In this document: positions 6,277 to 14,648 of the stretch, piece after piece
Numbering within the stretch: position 1 is the stretch's first letter
Layout of the letters: each line of letters begins with the position of its first letter
Assembly: GCA_023390955.1 (NCBI GenBank)
Contig: JAEWBW010000074.1
Coordinates: 1-16,500, forward strand
Source of the DNA: Pseudomonadota bacterium
GTDB lineage: Bacteria; Pseudomonadota; Alphaproteobacteria; Rhizobiales; Xanthobacteraceae
DNA: 16,500 nt
Direction of reading: 5' to 3'
Made by a program: the position numbers and the translations under genes
Notes under the pieces: model-generated
Databases searched by the model: none
The model's input: the letters and a program-made list of their open reading frames with translations, nothing else
Told to the model about the DNA's origin: nothing

Positions 6277-7500
6277 CTAGCCCGACGGGCCGCTGTCCTC
6301 GATGATCGGTCCGAACAGCTCCCAGCGCTCGCCGTTGAACTTCATCATCTGCATCTGCTTGTTGACGCGATAGTCGTTCGCGCCTGTCGTGATCGACATG
6401 CCGGGCAGCGCCAGGCTCGGCGAATAGCCCTTGATGCTGGCGACCTGCTTCATGACATTCTCACGCGTCAGGTCGTCGCCGCACTGCTTCAGCACGTGGG
6501 TCAGAAGCTCGGCCACCGAGTAACCGTAGGTGTTGACGGTGTTGAGCTTGTCACCCTCGGGGAACCACTTGTCCATGAAGGCAAAGAAGTTCTTCACGCC
6601 GGCGTCGTCCTTCCACTGCGGATCGCCGGGGTCCTTGCCGTAATTGGTCGAGATGATGCCCTTCGAGATGTCGAGGCCGGCAGGCTTGAGCGTCGCCGAG
6701 ACCGGGCTCGCATTGATGTCGAGGATGTGCACCGGCGTCCAGCCGAGGTCGGCGAGCTTCTTGATGGCCTGCGCCGCGAATTTCGGCGTGGAGGCGTCGA
6801 AGAACAGGTCGACACCCATCGACTTCAGCTTGACCACCTGCGAGTCGACCGTGGGATCGGTCACCTCGTAGGAGACTTCGCCGACGATCATGCTGGCCTT
6901 GTCGCCGAGGCCGCTCTTCAGGCCTGCGAGATAGTCGCGGCCCATGTCGTCGTTCTGGTAGAGCACGCCGATCTTGGCGGTCGGATGGTTGGCCAGAATG
7001 TACTTGGCGTAGATCCGTCCCTCGGACACGTAGTTGGGATTGTAGGCGATGGTCCAGGGATAGTTCTGCGGATCGTTGAAGCGGGCGGCGCCGGTCGAGG
7101 CGAGCAGCTGCGGCACCTTCTTGCCGTTGAGATATTTCTGCACGGCGGCGTTCGCGGCGGTGCCGATCAGCTGGAACGTGAACAGCACCTCATCGCCTTC
7201 GACGAGCTTGCGCACCTGCTCGACCGTCTTCGGCGGCGAATAGGCGTCGTCATACTGGATGAGGTTGATCTTGCGGCCGTTGATGCCGCCCTGATCATTG
7301 ATCATCTTGAAGTAGGCGGCCTGCGTCTTGGCGATATTGGCGTAAACGGAGTAGGGGCCCGAGAACGGTGCGGTCTGGCCGATCTTGATCTCGGTGTCGG
7401 TGGCGCCGGTGTCGTACTTCTTCTGGGCGAGCGCGGGTGACGCCGCGAGCGCGAGGGCAAAGGCCGCTGTGGCGGCCAGATGGGCAAGTTTATTGTTCAT
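6277..7500 (-). CDS. ABC transporter substrate-binding protein, LivK-type (branched-chain amino acid-like)
   Basis: Periplasmic ligand-binding protein of the type I fold that delivers a small molecule to a Liv-type ABC importer. With ATG 7500 it has 407 residues; AGGAGGA lies 10 nt upstream, ruling out the longer frame from 7611. Residues 1-25 form a signal peptide (MNNKLAHLAATAAFALALAA, cleavage after SPALA). The mature part opens with DTEIKIGQTAPFSGP, then YFKMINDQGGINGRKINL, the family hallmark in which a loop contacts the ligand, and LPGMSITTGANDYRV near the end. No permease or ATPase gene is adjacent, so it is an orphan binding protein that must use a transporter encoded elsewhere. Members of this subgroup often bind aromatic acids or other carboxylates instead of leucine; the ligand cannot be read from the sequence. 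A strong terminator follows. Confidence 0.9.
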   Translation of the reverse strand: MNNKLAHLAATAAFALALAASPALAQKKYDTGATDTEIKIGQTAPFSGPYSVYANIAKTQAAYFKMINDQGGINGRKINLIQYDDAYSPPKTVEQVRKLVEGDEVLFTFQLIGTAANAAVQKYLNGKKVPQLLASTGAARFNDPQNYPWTIAYNPNYVSEGRIYAKYILANHPTAKIGVLYQNDDMGRDYLAGLKSGLGDKASMIVGEVSYEVTDPTVDSQVVKLKSMGVDLFFDASTPKFAAQAIKKLADLGWTPVHILDINASPVSATLKPAGLDISKGIISTNYGKDPGDPQWKDDAGVKNFFAFMDKWFPEGDKLNTVNTYGYSVAELLTHVLKQCGDDLTRENVMKQVASIKGYSPSLALPGMSITTGANDYRVNKQMQMMKFNGERWELFGPIIEDSGPSG

Positions 7501-7641
7501 TTCAGAATCTTCCTCCTGACGGAATTTATTTATCGTTCGACGGTCGTATCCCGCTTGTTTGTCCGCGGCTGCCGTCGTTGTCAGGGATTGTGGAGGAAGC
7601 TCCCGCGCCACGCAAGGATCGCGATGGCGCCCAAATGCGAC

Positions 7642-8004
7642 CTAAGCGAGATAAAGGGCGGCCAGCGCGAGGGCCGCGGGCAGCGCCTGCACCAGCAGGA
7701 TACGTGTCGACACGGTCGCCGCGCCATAGGCGCCGGCCACGATCACACAGAGCAGGAAGAACACCTTGATTTGGAACGCGAAGGCCGGATTGCCATGGAC
7801 GAGGCCCCAGATCAGGCCGGCTGTGAGGAAACCGTTGTAGAGCCCCTGGTTGGCGGCGAGCACCTTTGTGATCTCGGCCTTCTCCGGCGTGTTGCGAAAC
7901 ACCTTCATGCCCAGCGGCTTGGTCCAGAGGAACATCTCGAGGACCAGAAAGAACGCGTGAAGTGCCGCGACCAGCGCGACGAGCAAATTGGCGATCCAGA
8001 TCAC
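7642..8004 (-). CDS. DUF1304 family small membrane protein
   Basis: Integral inner-membrane protein of about 120 residues with four predicted membrane segments, matching the DUF1304 family in length and pattern. Visible markers are HAFFLVLEMFLW near residues 16-27, then NQGLYNGFLTAGLIWG and the segment IKVFFLLCVIVAGAYGA. Its function is unknown. The frame is open upstream to 8187, but the extra residues are hydrophilic and unrelated; a GTG at 8004 preceded by GGGGGA about 5 nt upstream gives MIWIANLL, which starts at the first helix. It is on the same strand as the LivK-type gene 141 bp downstream, which has its own good ribosome binding site; co-transcription is possible but unproven. It is divergent from ogt with 91 bp between the start codons. 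Confidence 0.82.
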   Translation of the reverse strand: MIWIANLLVALVAALHAFFLVLEMFLWTKPLGMKVFRNTPEKAEITKVLAANQGLYNGFLTAGLIWGLVHGNPAFAFQIKVFFLLCVIVAGAYGAATVSTRILLVQALPAALALAALYLA

Positions 8005-8095
8005 ATCGTCCCCCGTCGTTGGATCAGGTTCCGGGTGGACGCTACCATGTTCGCCATGACAAGTGTGATGCCAAACGCGACACGCCCGCGATGTG

Positions 8096-8635
8096 ATGAT
8101 CCCGATGCCCGCTCGATTGACCGCGCCGTCCCAGAGTTTTCGCCTCGACCGTCTGGCGACGCCCATCGGTGTCGCGCTGCTCGTCACCGACGCGGACGGC
8201 GCGCTACGCGCGCTCGACTGGGAGGACTACGAGCATCGCATGCGCGAACTGCTGCGGCTGCATTACGGTCAGGTCGATCTAGGCAGCCGGTCTGCGCCGG
8301 CAGACATGCGGACGGCGCTGTCAGCCTATTTCGAAGGCGATCTTGGCCAGCTCTCTGCCATCACGTGGCGTATCGCCGGCACGCCGTTCCAGCAGAAGGT
8401 CTGGACCGCGCTTGCAAAGATCCCGGCCGGCACCACGATGAGCTACGGCGCGCTCGCGGCGAAGATCGAGATGCCCAAGGCCATTCGCGCCGTTGGCCAC
8501 GCCAACGGCTCCAACCCGATCAGTGTGGTGCTGCCCTGCCATCGCCTGATCGGCGCCGACGGATCGCTGGTGAAATACGGCGGCGGCCTCGAGCGCAAGC
8601 GCTGGCTGCTGCGGCACGAGGGCGTGGAGGTTTAG
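8096..8635 (+). CDS. ogt: Methylated-DNA--protein-cysteine S-methyltransferase
   Basis: Repairs O6-alkylguanine (and O4-alkylthymine) in DNA by transferring the alkyl group to its own cysteine, a single-use reaction. The protein has 179 residues from ATG 8096. The C-terminal DNA-binding and active-site domain is complete: FQQKVWTALAKIPAGTTMSYG (about 98-118), the arginine finger in RAVGHANGSNP (from Arg131), and the active-site PCHR with Cys148, followed by the LIGADGSL and KYGGGLERKR motifs. The N-terminal half is the usual poorly conserved RNase H-like domain. There is no Ada-type regulatory domain, so it is the Ogt form. Possible starts are GTG 8093, ATG 8096 and ATG 8105, none with a clear Shine-Dalgarno; 8096 is a compromise. 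A palindrome follows that separates it from the convergent glnD. Confidence 0.93.
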   Translation: MIPMPARLTAPSQSFRLDRLATPIGVALLVTDADGALRALDWEDYEHRMRELLRLHYGQVDLGSRSAPADMRTALSAYFEGDLGQLSAITWRIAGTPFQQKVWTALAKIPAGTTMSYGALAAKIEMPKAIRAVGHANGSNPISVVLPCHRLIGADGSLVKYGGGLERKRWLLRHEGVEV

Positions 8636-8658
8636 CGCGTAGAGCGGCACGCGCCCTT

Positions 8659-8775
8659 CTCTCGTCATTCTGGGGCGCGACGAAGTCGCGGGCCCGGAAT
8701 CCATCACTCCCGCAGATCGTGCCGATAAATGGATTCCGGGCTCGCCGCTTTGCGGCGCCCCGGAATGACGGAGAG
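8659..8775. repeat. Long imperfect palindromic intergenic repeat between convergent ogt and glnD
   Basis: Arms 8659-8704 and 8729-8775 are inverted copies with outer ends CTCTC-GTCATTC and GGAATGACGGAGAG and inner ends GGAATCCAT and ATGGATTCC; each arm also holds a small internal hairpin. It fills nearly all of the 145 bp between the two stop codons and may act as a two-way transcription stop. Same family as 3014-3123. Confidence 0.85.
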
Positions 8776-8780
8776 AATTG

Positions 8781-11570
8781 CTACGCCGCCGGCTGAACCA
8801 CCTTGTCGCCGGCCATCACGCGGATCAGCGCGCTCTTGATCGCGGCCTGGCGCGTGGGCGCGCTGATCTGCGCGCCCAGGAGGTCGGTGACGTAGAACAC
8901 GTCGCGGGCGCGCTCGCCGAAGGTCGCGACATGGGCCGAGGCGATGTTGAGGTTGAGCTTCGAGATCGCGGTGGTCAGCTCGTAGAGCAGGCCTGGGCGG
9001 TCGAGGCCGGACACCTCGATCACGGTGTAGCGGTCGGACCACTGGTTGTTGATGATCGCCTCCGGCTCGATCACGAACGGCCGTGCCTTGTTGCGCACGG
9101 CGCGCCGCGCCACTACCTCGGGCAGCCGCAGCTTGCCTTCCAGCACGTCCTCGATCATCTCGCCGATGCGGGTGGCGCGACGGCCCTCGTCCTCGTCGCG
9201 GTCGTATTCCCGCGAGATCGAGATGGTGTCGAGCGCACGGCCGTCGGTCGTGGTGTAGATCTGGGCATCGACGATGTTGGCGCCGGCCGAGGCGCAGGCG
9301 CCCGCGATGATCGACAGCAGCCAGGGATGGTCGGCGGCGAAGATCGTCAGTTCGGTGACGCCGCGCACCTCGTCGAAACCGACATTGATCGCGAGCTTGT
9401 GGTTGGCCTGCTCGCTCGCGCGCACGAAGCGGGCGTGGCGGATTTTCCGGGGCAACTCGACCTTGAGCCAATAGGCCGGATAGTGCCGGCCGATATAGGC
9501 GTCGAGCTCTTCCTTCGGCCACTCCTCAAAGGCCTGGCGGAATTCCGCATAGGCCGCGGTGAGGCGCTTGCCGCGATCCACTTCAGAGAAGCCGCCGGTG
9601 AGCACAGGCTCGGTTTCGTAATACAGCGAGCGCATCAGCTGCGCCTTCCAGCCGTTCCACACGCCGGGGCCGACGCCGCGGATGTCGGCGGTGGTGAGGA
9701 TCGTGAGCAGCTTCATCTGCTCGGTCGACTGCACCACGGCGGCGAAATTCTCGATGGTCTTGCGGTCGGACAGGTCGCGCGACTGCGCAACCGTCGACAT
9801 GGTGAGATGCTCCTCGATCAGCCAGGCCACCAGCTCGGTGTCGGCCGGGCTGAAGCCGAGCCGCGGGCACAGCCGCCGCGCCACCTTGGCGCCCGCGATC
9901 GAGTGATCCTCGGGGCGTCCCTTGGCGATGTCGTGCAGCAGCGTCGCGATGTAGATCACCGGCCGGTGCTCGGGCCGGATTTTTCGCATGAGGTCGCTGG
10001 CGAGGCTGAATTCCTCGATGCCGCCGCGCTCGATGTCCTGCAGGAAGCCGACGCAGCGGATCAAATGCTCGTCAACCGTATAGTGATGATACATGTTGAA
10101 CTGCATCATCGACACGATCTTGCCGAAGGCGCGGATGAAGTGGCCGAGCACGCCGGTCTCGTTCATCCGCCGCAGCACGATCTCGGCGTTGTCCGAGGTC
10201 AGGATCTCCATCAGCAGCCGGTTGGCGTCCGGGTTCTCGCGGAGCTGCGCGTTGATCAGATTGAGCGAGCGCGTCACGGTGCGCATCGCGTCCGGGTGGA
10301 AGGCGAGGTTGTTCTTCTGCGCCAGGCGGAAGATGCGGATCAGATTGACCGGATCGTGCTTGAAGACGTCGGGCGCGGCGAGGTTGATGCGGTTGTTGTC
10401 GACGATGAAGTCGTCGGTGTCGGGGACGCGCCGCTTCACCGTGCTCGGACGCAGCCGCGCCATCATGCGGCTCAGCACCGGCGCGGGCTTGGCTTGCTGA
10501 TCCTCGAGCTTGGCGCAGAGAATGGCGGTGAGGTTGCCGACTTCCTTCGCCACCAGGAAGTAGTGCTTCATGAAGCGTTCGACGTCCTGCATGCCGGGAT
10601 GCGAGGTATAGCCGAGGCGGACCGCGATCTCGCGCTGCAGATCGAACGACAGCCGCTCTTCCGCGCGGTTGGAATGGAAATGCAGATTGCAGCGCACCGA
10701 CCAGAGGAAGTCGGCGCAGCGGCGGAAGGTGCGGTATTCCTGCGCGTCGAATACTCCGCGTTCGACCAGCTCATTGGTGTCGCGGACGCGGTAGACGTAT
10801 TTGGCGATCCAGAACAGCGTGTGCAGGTCGCGCAGGCCACCTTTGCCGTCCTTGACGTTGGGCTCGACCAGATAACGCGATTGCCCGCCGCGGCGGTGAC
10901 GCTCCTCGCGCTCGGCGAGTTTTGCGGTGACGAATTCAGACGCCGTGCCCTGCACCACTTCCTTGTCGAAGCGCGCGACCAGCTCCTCGTAAAGCGGCTT
11001 GTCGCCGGTGAGGAAGCGCGTCTCCAGGATGGCGGTGCGGATGGTCATGTCGCCGCGCGCCTGGCGGATCGACTCGTCGATCGAGCGCGTGGCGTGCCCG
11101 ACCTTCAGCCCCATGTCCCAAAGGCAATAGAGGATGGCCTCAGCCACCTGCTCGCCCCAGGCGGTCTGCTTGTAGGGCAGGATGAACAACAGATCGATGT
11201 CGGATTCCGGCGCCATCAGGCCGCGGCCATAGCCGCCGGTCGCCACGACGGCCATGCGCTCGGCGCCGGTCGGGATCGGCGAGCGATAGAGATGCCGGGT
11301 CGCCGCCGAATACAGGATGCGGATGATCTCGTCCTGGACGTGGCACAGCCGCTCGGCGCAGCGGCGGCCGTGGCGGTCCTTGAGGAGGATCTCCTGCGCG
11401 ATCGCGCGCGCCGCCATCAGCTCGGCCTTGAGCAGCTGCGCGACCGCGGTCCGGAACGCGTCCTCGTTGCCCTCATGCTTTTCCGCGAGGGCATCGACCG
11501 CGGCGGTGACCCGCGCGCTGTCGAAACGGTCGTCATTCTCTTGCCTAGGCTCGGTCGCAACGCTGTCCAT
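8781..11570 (-). CDS. glnD: Bifunctional [protein-PII] uridylyltransferase / uridylyl-removing enzyme
   Basis: Cytoplasmic nitrogen sensor: adds UMP to PII (GlnB/GlnK) when glutamine is low and removes it when glutamine is high, setting glutamine synthetase activity and nitrogen gene expression. From ATG 11570 it has 929 residues, normal for alphaproteobacteria. Domains in order: nucleotidyltransferase with GGYGRGLMAPESDIDLL (112-128), the GlnD-type PII-uridylyltransferase region (PNVKDGKGGLRDLH, 237-250), an HD hydrolase with LLHDIAKG (His546, Asp547), and two ACT domains (about 738-815 and 849-925), the glutamine-sensing part. All motifs are intact. A TTG at 11576 could add two residues; ATG gives MDSVATEP. 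The Shine-Dalgarno is weak. The stop is 5 bp from the palindrome that ends ogt. Most of this gene's opposite strand is also open, an effect of high G+C. Confidence 0.97.
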   Translation of the reverse strand: MDSVATEPRQENDDRFDSARVTAAVDALAEKHEGNEDAFRTAVAQLLKAELMAARAIAQEILLKDRHGRRCAERLCHVQDEIIRILYSAATRHLYRSPIPTGAERMAVVATGGYGRGLMAPESDIDLLFILPYKQTAWGEQVAEAILYCLWDMGLKVGHATRSIDESIRQARGDMTIRTAILETRFLTGDKPLYEELVARFDKEVVQGTASEFVTAKLAEREERHRRGGQSRYLVEPNVKDGKGGLRDLHTLFWIAKYVYRVRDTNELVERGVFDAQEYRTFRRCADFLWSVRCNLHFHSNRAEERLSFDLQREIAVRLGYTSHPGMQDVERFMKHYFLVAKEVGNLTAILCAKLEDQQAKPAPVLSRMMARLRPSTVKRRVPDTDDFIVDNNRINLAAPDVFKHDPVNLIRIFRLAQKNNLAFHPDAMRTVTRSLNLINAQLRENPDANRLLMEILTSDNAEIVLRRMNETGVLGHFIRAFGKIVSMMQFNMYHHYTVDEHLIRCVGFLQDIERGGIEEFSLASDLMRKIRPEHRPVIYIATLLHDIAKGRPEDHSIAGAKVARRLCPRLGFSPADTELVAWLIEEHLTMSTVAQSRDLSDRKTIENFAAVVQSTEQMKLLTILTTADIRGVGPGVWNGWKAQLMRSLYYETEPVLTGGFSEVDRGKRLTAAYAEFRQAFEEWPKEELDAYIGRHYPAYWLKVELPRKIRHARFVRASEQANHKLAINVGFDEVRGVTELTIFAADHPWLLSIIAGACASAGANIVDAQIYTTTDGRALDTISISREYDRDEDEGRRATRIGEMIEDVLEGKLRLPEVVARRAVRNKARPFVIEPEAIINNQWSDRYTVIEVSGLDRPGLLYELTTAISKLNLNIASAHVATFGERARDVFYVTDLLGAQISAPTRQAAIKSALIRVMAGDKVVQPAA

Positions 11571-11721
11571 GCTCAATCCGAATATAAGAGGTGATCGGCG
11601 CTGTCACTCGCCATTCTCCGGCAATAGTCATTCCATGCTGCCCAAGGCCCGGTTTGGGCAAGACTGTTCTCGCCGGACCGGTTCCTGAGTGCGGATTTTC
11701 TCGTTGACCTCAAGACCTAAC

Positions 11722-11738
11722 TCATTGAAAAGCAATGA
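11722..11738. promoter_or_regulatory. Dyad TCATTG-N5-CAATGA upstream of the ssu-like operon
   Basis: A perfect 6-bp inverted repeat with a 5-nt spacer lies 23 bp before the binding-protein ATG. A possible -35 (TTGACC, 11704-11709) sits just upstream, without a convincing -10. The dyad could be an operator downstream of the start site. It does not fit the T-N11-A pattern of LysR-type regulators such as CysB, so the regulator is unknown. Confidence 0.35.
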
Positions 11739-11760
11739 AGTTTAGAGTGGAGGTTGGGCA

Positions 11761-12732
11761 ATGATCAGGTTTTCACGACGAGTTCTTCTGGCGGCCGCTG
11801 CGGTTGCGATGCTGCCGGGTGCAGCACTGGCGGCCGAGCCGCTGAAAGAAATCCGCATCGACTGGGCAACCTACAATCCAGTGTCGATGGTGCTCAAGCA
11901 GAAGGGCCTGCTCGAGAAGGAGTTCGCCAAGGACGGCATCAGCGTCGTCTGGGTGCAGTCGGCCGGCTCCAACAAGGCGCTGGAATTCCTCAACGCCGGC
12001 TCGATCGATTTCGGCTCGACGGCGGGCTCGGCCGCGCTGGTCGCCAAGATCAACGGCAACCCGATCAAGTCGGTCTACGTCTATTCGCGTCCCGAATGGA
12101 CCGCGCTCGTCACGGGCAAGGATTCCAAGATCGCAAGCGTCGCGGACCTGAAGGGCAAGCGCGTGGCGGTCACCCGCGGCACCGATCCGCACATCTTCCT
12201 GGTGCGCGCGCTGCTCGGCGCGGGCCTCACCGAAAAGGACATCACGCCGGTGCTGCTGCAGCACGCCGACGGCAAGACCGCGCTGATCCGCGGCGACGTC
12301 GATGCCTGGGCCGGTCTCGATCCGATGATGGCGCAGGCCGAGGTCGAGGAGGGCGCAAAACTGTTCTATCGCAAGGCCGACGCCAACACCTGGGGCATCC
12401 TCAATGTGCGCGAGCAGTTCTTGAAGGACTATCCAGACGCCGCCCGCCGCGTGCTCGCGGTGTATGAAGAGGCGCGCAAATACTCGCTCGCCAATTACGA
12501 CGACCTCAAGAAGACCTTCATCGGGGTCACCAAGCTGCCCGACGCCGTGGTCGACAAGCAGCTCAAGGAGCGCACCGAGCTGACCCACAGCCGCATCGGC
12601 GCGCCGCAGCGCGAGTCCATCCTTGCCGCGGGCCTCGCCCTGCAGCAGGCGGGCGTTGTCGATGCCAAGGTCGACGTCAAGGCCGTGCTCGACAGCCTGA
12701 TCGACGACCAGGTCCCGCTGCCGACGAACTGA
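11761..12732 (+). CDS. Aliphatic sulfonate/nitrate/taurine-type ABC substrate-binding protein (SsuA-like)
   Basis: Periplasmic binding protein of the SsuA/TauA/NrtA group, feeding the permease and ATPase encoded just downstream. It has 323 residues; ATG 11761 is preceded by GTGGAGG about 8 nt upstream. Residues 1-24 are a signal peptide ending in AALA before AEPLKE. An SRRVLL run at its start resembles a twin-arginine motif, so Tat export is conceivable, although Sec is usual for this group. The mature part shows EIRIDWATYNP, the AGSNKALEFLNAGSIDFGST stretch (68-87) typical of the family, DLKGKRVAVTRGTDPH (about 127-142), and GDVDAWAGLDPMMA. A palindrome of about 130 bp separates it from the permease. 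Sulfonate is the most likely class of ligand, but nitrate, taurine or another anionic compound cannot be excluded. Confidence 0.88.
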   Translation: MIRFSRRVLLAAAAVAMLPGAALAAEPLKEIRIDWATYNPVSMVLKQKGLLEKEFAKDGISVVWVQSAGSNKALEFLNAGSIDFGSTAGSAALVAKINGNPIKSVYVYSRPEWTALVTGKDSKIASVADLKGKRVAVTRGTDPHIFLVRALLGAGLTEKDITPVLLQHADGKTALIRGDVDAWAGLDPMMAQAEVEEGAKLFYRKADANTWGILNVREQFLKDYPDAARRVLAVYEEARKYSLANYDDLKKTFIGVTKLPDAVVDKQLKERTELTHSRIGAPQRESILAAGLALQQAGVVDAKVDVKAVLDSLIDDQVPLPTN

Positions 12733-12761
12733 TCGGCTCGGACGTCGCAACACACTCCCAT

Positions 12762-12893
12762 GTCGTCCCGGCCAAGGCCGGGACCCATAACCACAGGGAG
12801 TGGTTTGAGTCGAAGAAGTCGCTCCGGGTCCTCGTAACCACGCCTTCCTGTGGTTATGGGTCCCGGATCTGCGCTTCGCTTGTCCGGGACGAC
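12762..12893. repeat. Long palindromic repeat between SsuA-like and SsuC-like genes
   Basis: Arms 12762-12797 and 12847-12893 are inverted copies: GTCGTCCCGG...GGGACCCATAACCACAGG against CCTGTGGTTATGGGTCCCGG...CCGGGACGAC. The inner 18 bp are identical in both arms. It lies 29 bp after the binding-protein stop and 60 bp before the permease start, inside what looks like one operon. A hairpin this strong would slow RNA decay from the 3' side or block part of the transcription. Confidence 0.88.
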
Positions 12894-12953
12894 CGCCAAG
12901 GGCGCGGCAATAGTAGTGTTGCATTCCTGCGTAAGACGCGCTTCCTACCGGCC

Positions 12954-13808
12954 ATGATCTCCGACGCGCCAGTCCTGCCACGATCCTCGGAACAAGCCGA
13001 GAGCGCCGCCGCGCCCGCACCCTCGCGCCTGTCCCGCTATGCCGGGCCGTTGCTCGCCCTCGCGCTGCCGCTCGCGCTCGGGCTCGGCTGGGAGCTGCTG
13101 GTTTGGCTCGGCTGGTCCAACGGCCGGCTGGTGCCGCCGCCTACGCGCGTCTTTGCGACCATCATGGAGCTCGCCCGCTCCGGCGAGCTGACACATCATA
13201 TCGTCGCGACGCTGCGGCGCGTCGGCCTCGGTTTTGCGCTCGGCGTCGTCGCGGGCACGCTGCTTGGCGCCATCTCCGGTTATTGGGTGCTGGCTCGCCG
13301 GCTGCTCGATCCGACCGTGCAGGCGCTGCGTGCGATCCCGTCGCTGGCCTGGGTGCCGCTGTTCATCCTCTGGCTCGGCATCTTCGAAACCTCGAAGGTC
13401 GTGCTGATCGCGGTCGGCGTGTTTTTCCCGGTCTATCTCGGCGTGATGGGCGCGATCCTCGCCGTCGACCGCAAGATCGTCGAGGTCGGCCGCGTCTTCC
13501 GTCTCTCCGGCTTCGCCATGATCCGCCGCATCCTGCTGCCGGCTGTGCTGCCGGCCTATGTGGTGTCGCTGCGCGTCGGCCTCGGATTGGGGTGGATGTT
13601 CGTGGTCGCGGCCGAGTTGATCGGCGCGTCCGAAGGTCTCGGCTATCTCCTGCTCGACGGCCAGCAGCTCGGCAAGCCGGCGCAGATCATGGCTGCAATC
13701 GTGATCTTCGCCATCCTCGGCAAGTTCAGCGACTGGCTGATCGAAATTGCCGCCGCGCCCATGCTGCGCTGGCAGGATGCCTTCAGCCGCGAGCGGGGAG
13801 GCAAGTGA
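12954..13808 (+). CDS. ABC transporter permease, sulfonate/nitrate/taurine type (SsuC-like)
   Basis: Membrane subunit of the importer, BPD-type permease of 284 residues. A hydrophilic Ala/Pro/Ser-rich tail (1-28) precedes six predicted helices: about 30-53, 90-110, 128-143, 148-170, 205-225 and 245-265. The cytoplasmic EAA-type loop that contacts the ATPase is seen at VGRVFRLSGF through MIRRILLP (178-196), and the SLRVGLGLGWMFVVAAELIG segment (205-224) is characteristic of the SsuC/TauC/NrtB group. ATG 12954 has no clear Shine-Dalgarno, and the tail is poorly conserved, so the true start is less sure than the rest. Its TGA shares its last A with the ATG of the next gene (TGATG), so permease and ATPase are translationally coupled. 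Confidence 0.88.
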   Translation: MISDAPVLPRSSEQAESAAAPAPSRLSRYAGPLLALALPLALGLGWELLVWLGWSNGRLVPPPTRVFATIMELARSGELTHHIVATLRRVGLGFALGVVAGTLLGAISGYWVLARRLLDPTVQALRAIPSLAWVPLFILWLGIFETSKVVLIAVGVFFPVYLGVMGAILAVDRKIVEVGRVFRLSGFAMIRRILLPAVLPAYVVSLRVGLGLGWMFVVAAELIGASEGLGYLLLDGQQLGKPAQIMAAIVIFAILGKFSDWLIEIAAAPMLRWQDAFSRERGGK

Positions 13809-14593
13809 TGCTGGCGCTCGAGCGGGTCGGCAAGACCTATCCCAACGGCGTCGAGGCGCTCTCGCGTTTCTCGGCCGAGATCAGGCAGGGCGAGATCGTC
13901 GCCATCATCGGCGGCTCCGGTTGCGGCAAGTCCACGCTGCTGCGCGCGGTTGCCGGCCTCGACCGCGCCAGCACCGGCACGGTGACGCTCGACAACGAGC
14001 CCATCACGGCGCCGCACGCCAAGATCGGCATCATCTTCCAGGAGCCGCGGCTGCTGCCCTGGCTCAGCGTCGCCGACAATATCGGCTTTGGTCTCGCCGA
14101 CCTGCCTGCCGCCGAACGCCGCGAGAAGGTCGCGCGGGCGCTCGACCGCGTCGGCCTTGCGGACAAGGCCAATGCCTGGCCGCGCGAGCTGTCCGGCGGG
14201 CAGGCGCAGCGCGTCTCGATCGCGCGCGCACTGGTGCCGCAGCCCGAGGTGCTCCTGCTGGATGAGCCCTTCTCCGCGCTCGATGCGTTCACGCGGCGCG
14301 ACCTGCAGGACCATCTGCTCGACCTCTGGGCCGACACGCGCCCGACGCTGATCCTCGTCACCCACGACGTCGACGAAGCCGTGGTGCTGGCCGATCGCGT
14401 GCTGGTGATGCGGCCGCGGCCGGGACGGCTGTTCGACGTCATCGAGATCAATCTCGGGCGTCCGCGCGACCGCAACTCGCCGCTATTCGAGAATTTCAAG
14501 CGCAGCGTGCTGACCTCGCTGGACCGGTCGCTCGACCGCAGCGTGCCCGACCGTGACGCAACCCAGGGTCCCGGCCAGGCGATGTGGTGGTGA
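13808..14593 (+). CDS. ABC transporter ATP-binding protein, sulfonate/nitrate/taurine type (SsuB-like)
   Basis: ATPase subunit that powers the importer. It has 261 residues. All motifs are intact: Walker A GGSGCGKS (35-42), Q-loop at Gln78 in FQEPRLLPW, signature LSGGQ (128-132), Walker B VLLLDEP (148-154) and H-loop His186 in VTHDVDEA. The FQEPRLLPWLSV stretch (77-88) is typical of the SsuB/NrtD/TauB branch. The start ATG overlaps the permease stop by one base, and GGGGAGG lies about 8 nt upstream, which fixes the start well. The C-terminal 60 residues are basic and end in a short, poorly conserved tail. An OsmC-family gene follows after 55 bp in the same direction and is likely co-transcribed. 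Confidence 0.93.
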   Translation: MLALERVGKTYPNGVEALSRFSAEIRQGEIVAIIGGSGCGKSTLLRAVAGLDRASTGTVTLDNEPITAPHAKIGIIFQEPRLLPWLSVADNIGFGLADLPAAERREKVARALDRVGLADKANAWPRELSGGQAQRVSIARALVPQPEVLLLDEPFSALDAFTRRDLQDHLLDLWADTRPTLILVTHDVDEAVVLADRVLVMRPRPGRLFDVIEINLGRPRDRNSPLFENFKRSVLTSLDRSLDRSVPDRDATQGPGQAMWW

Positions 14594-14648
14594 CATCCGT
14601 GGCCTGAGCCGGTAAATCGAGGTGCGATTTTCCCGGGAGAGACCAAAC

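Noticed and set aside
6208..7440. 410-codon open frame on the plus strand opposite the LivK-type gene
   Set aside because: Composition is that of an antisense shadow (His/Arg/Asp/Leu/Val/Gly repeats) and its start lies in the terminator and palindrome region; the minus-strand gene has signal peptide, ribosome binding site and terminator.
8778..11594. 938-codon open frame on the plus strand opposite glnD
   Set aside because: It is nearly the same length as glnD, has no recognisable domains, is rich in Arg/His/Asp/Val/Gly as mirror translations of GC-rich genes are, and glnD is intact with all motifs.
13103..13807. Long in-frame extension of the SsuB-like ATPase through the permease gene
   Set aside because: The extension is an Arg/Ala-rich out-of-frame reading of the permease; the ATPase starts at the overlapping ATG 13808 with a good ribosome binding site.
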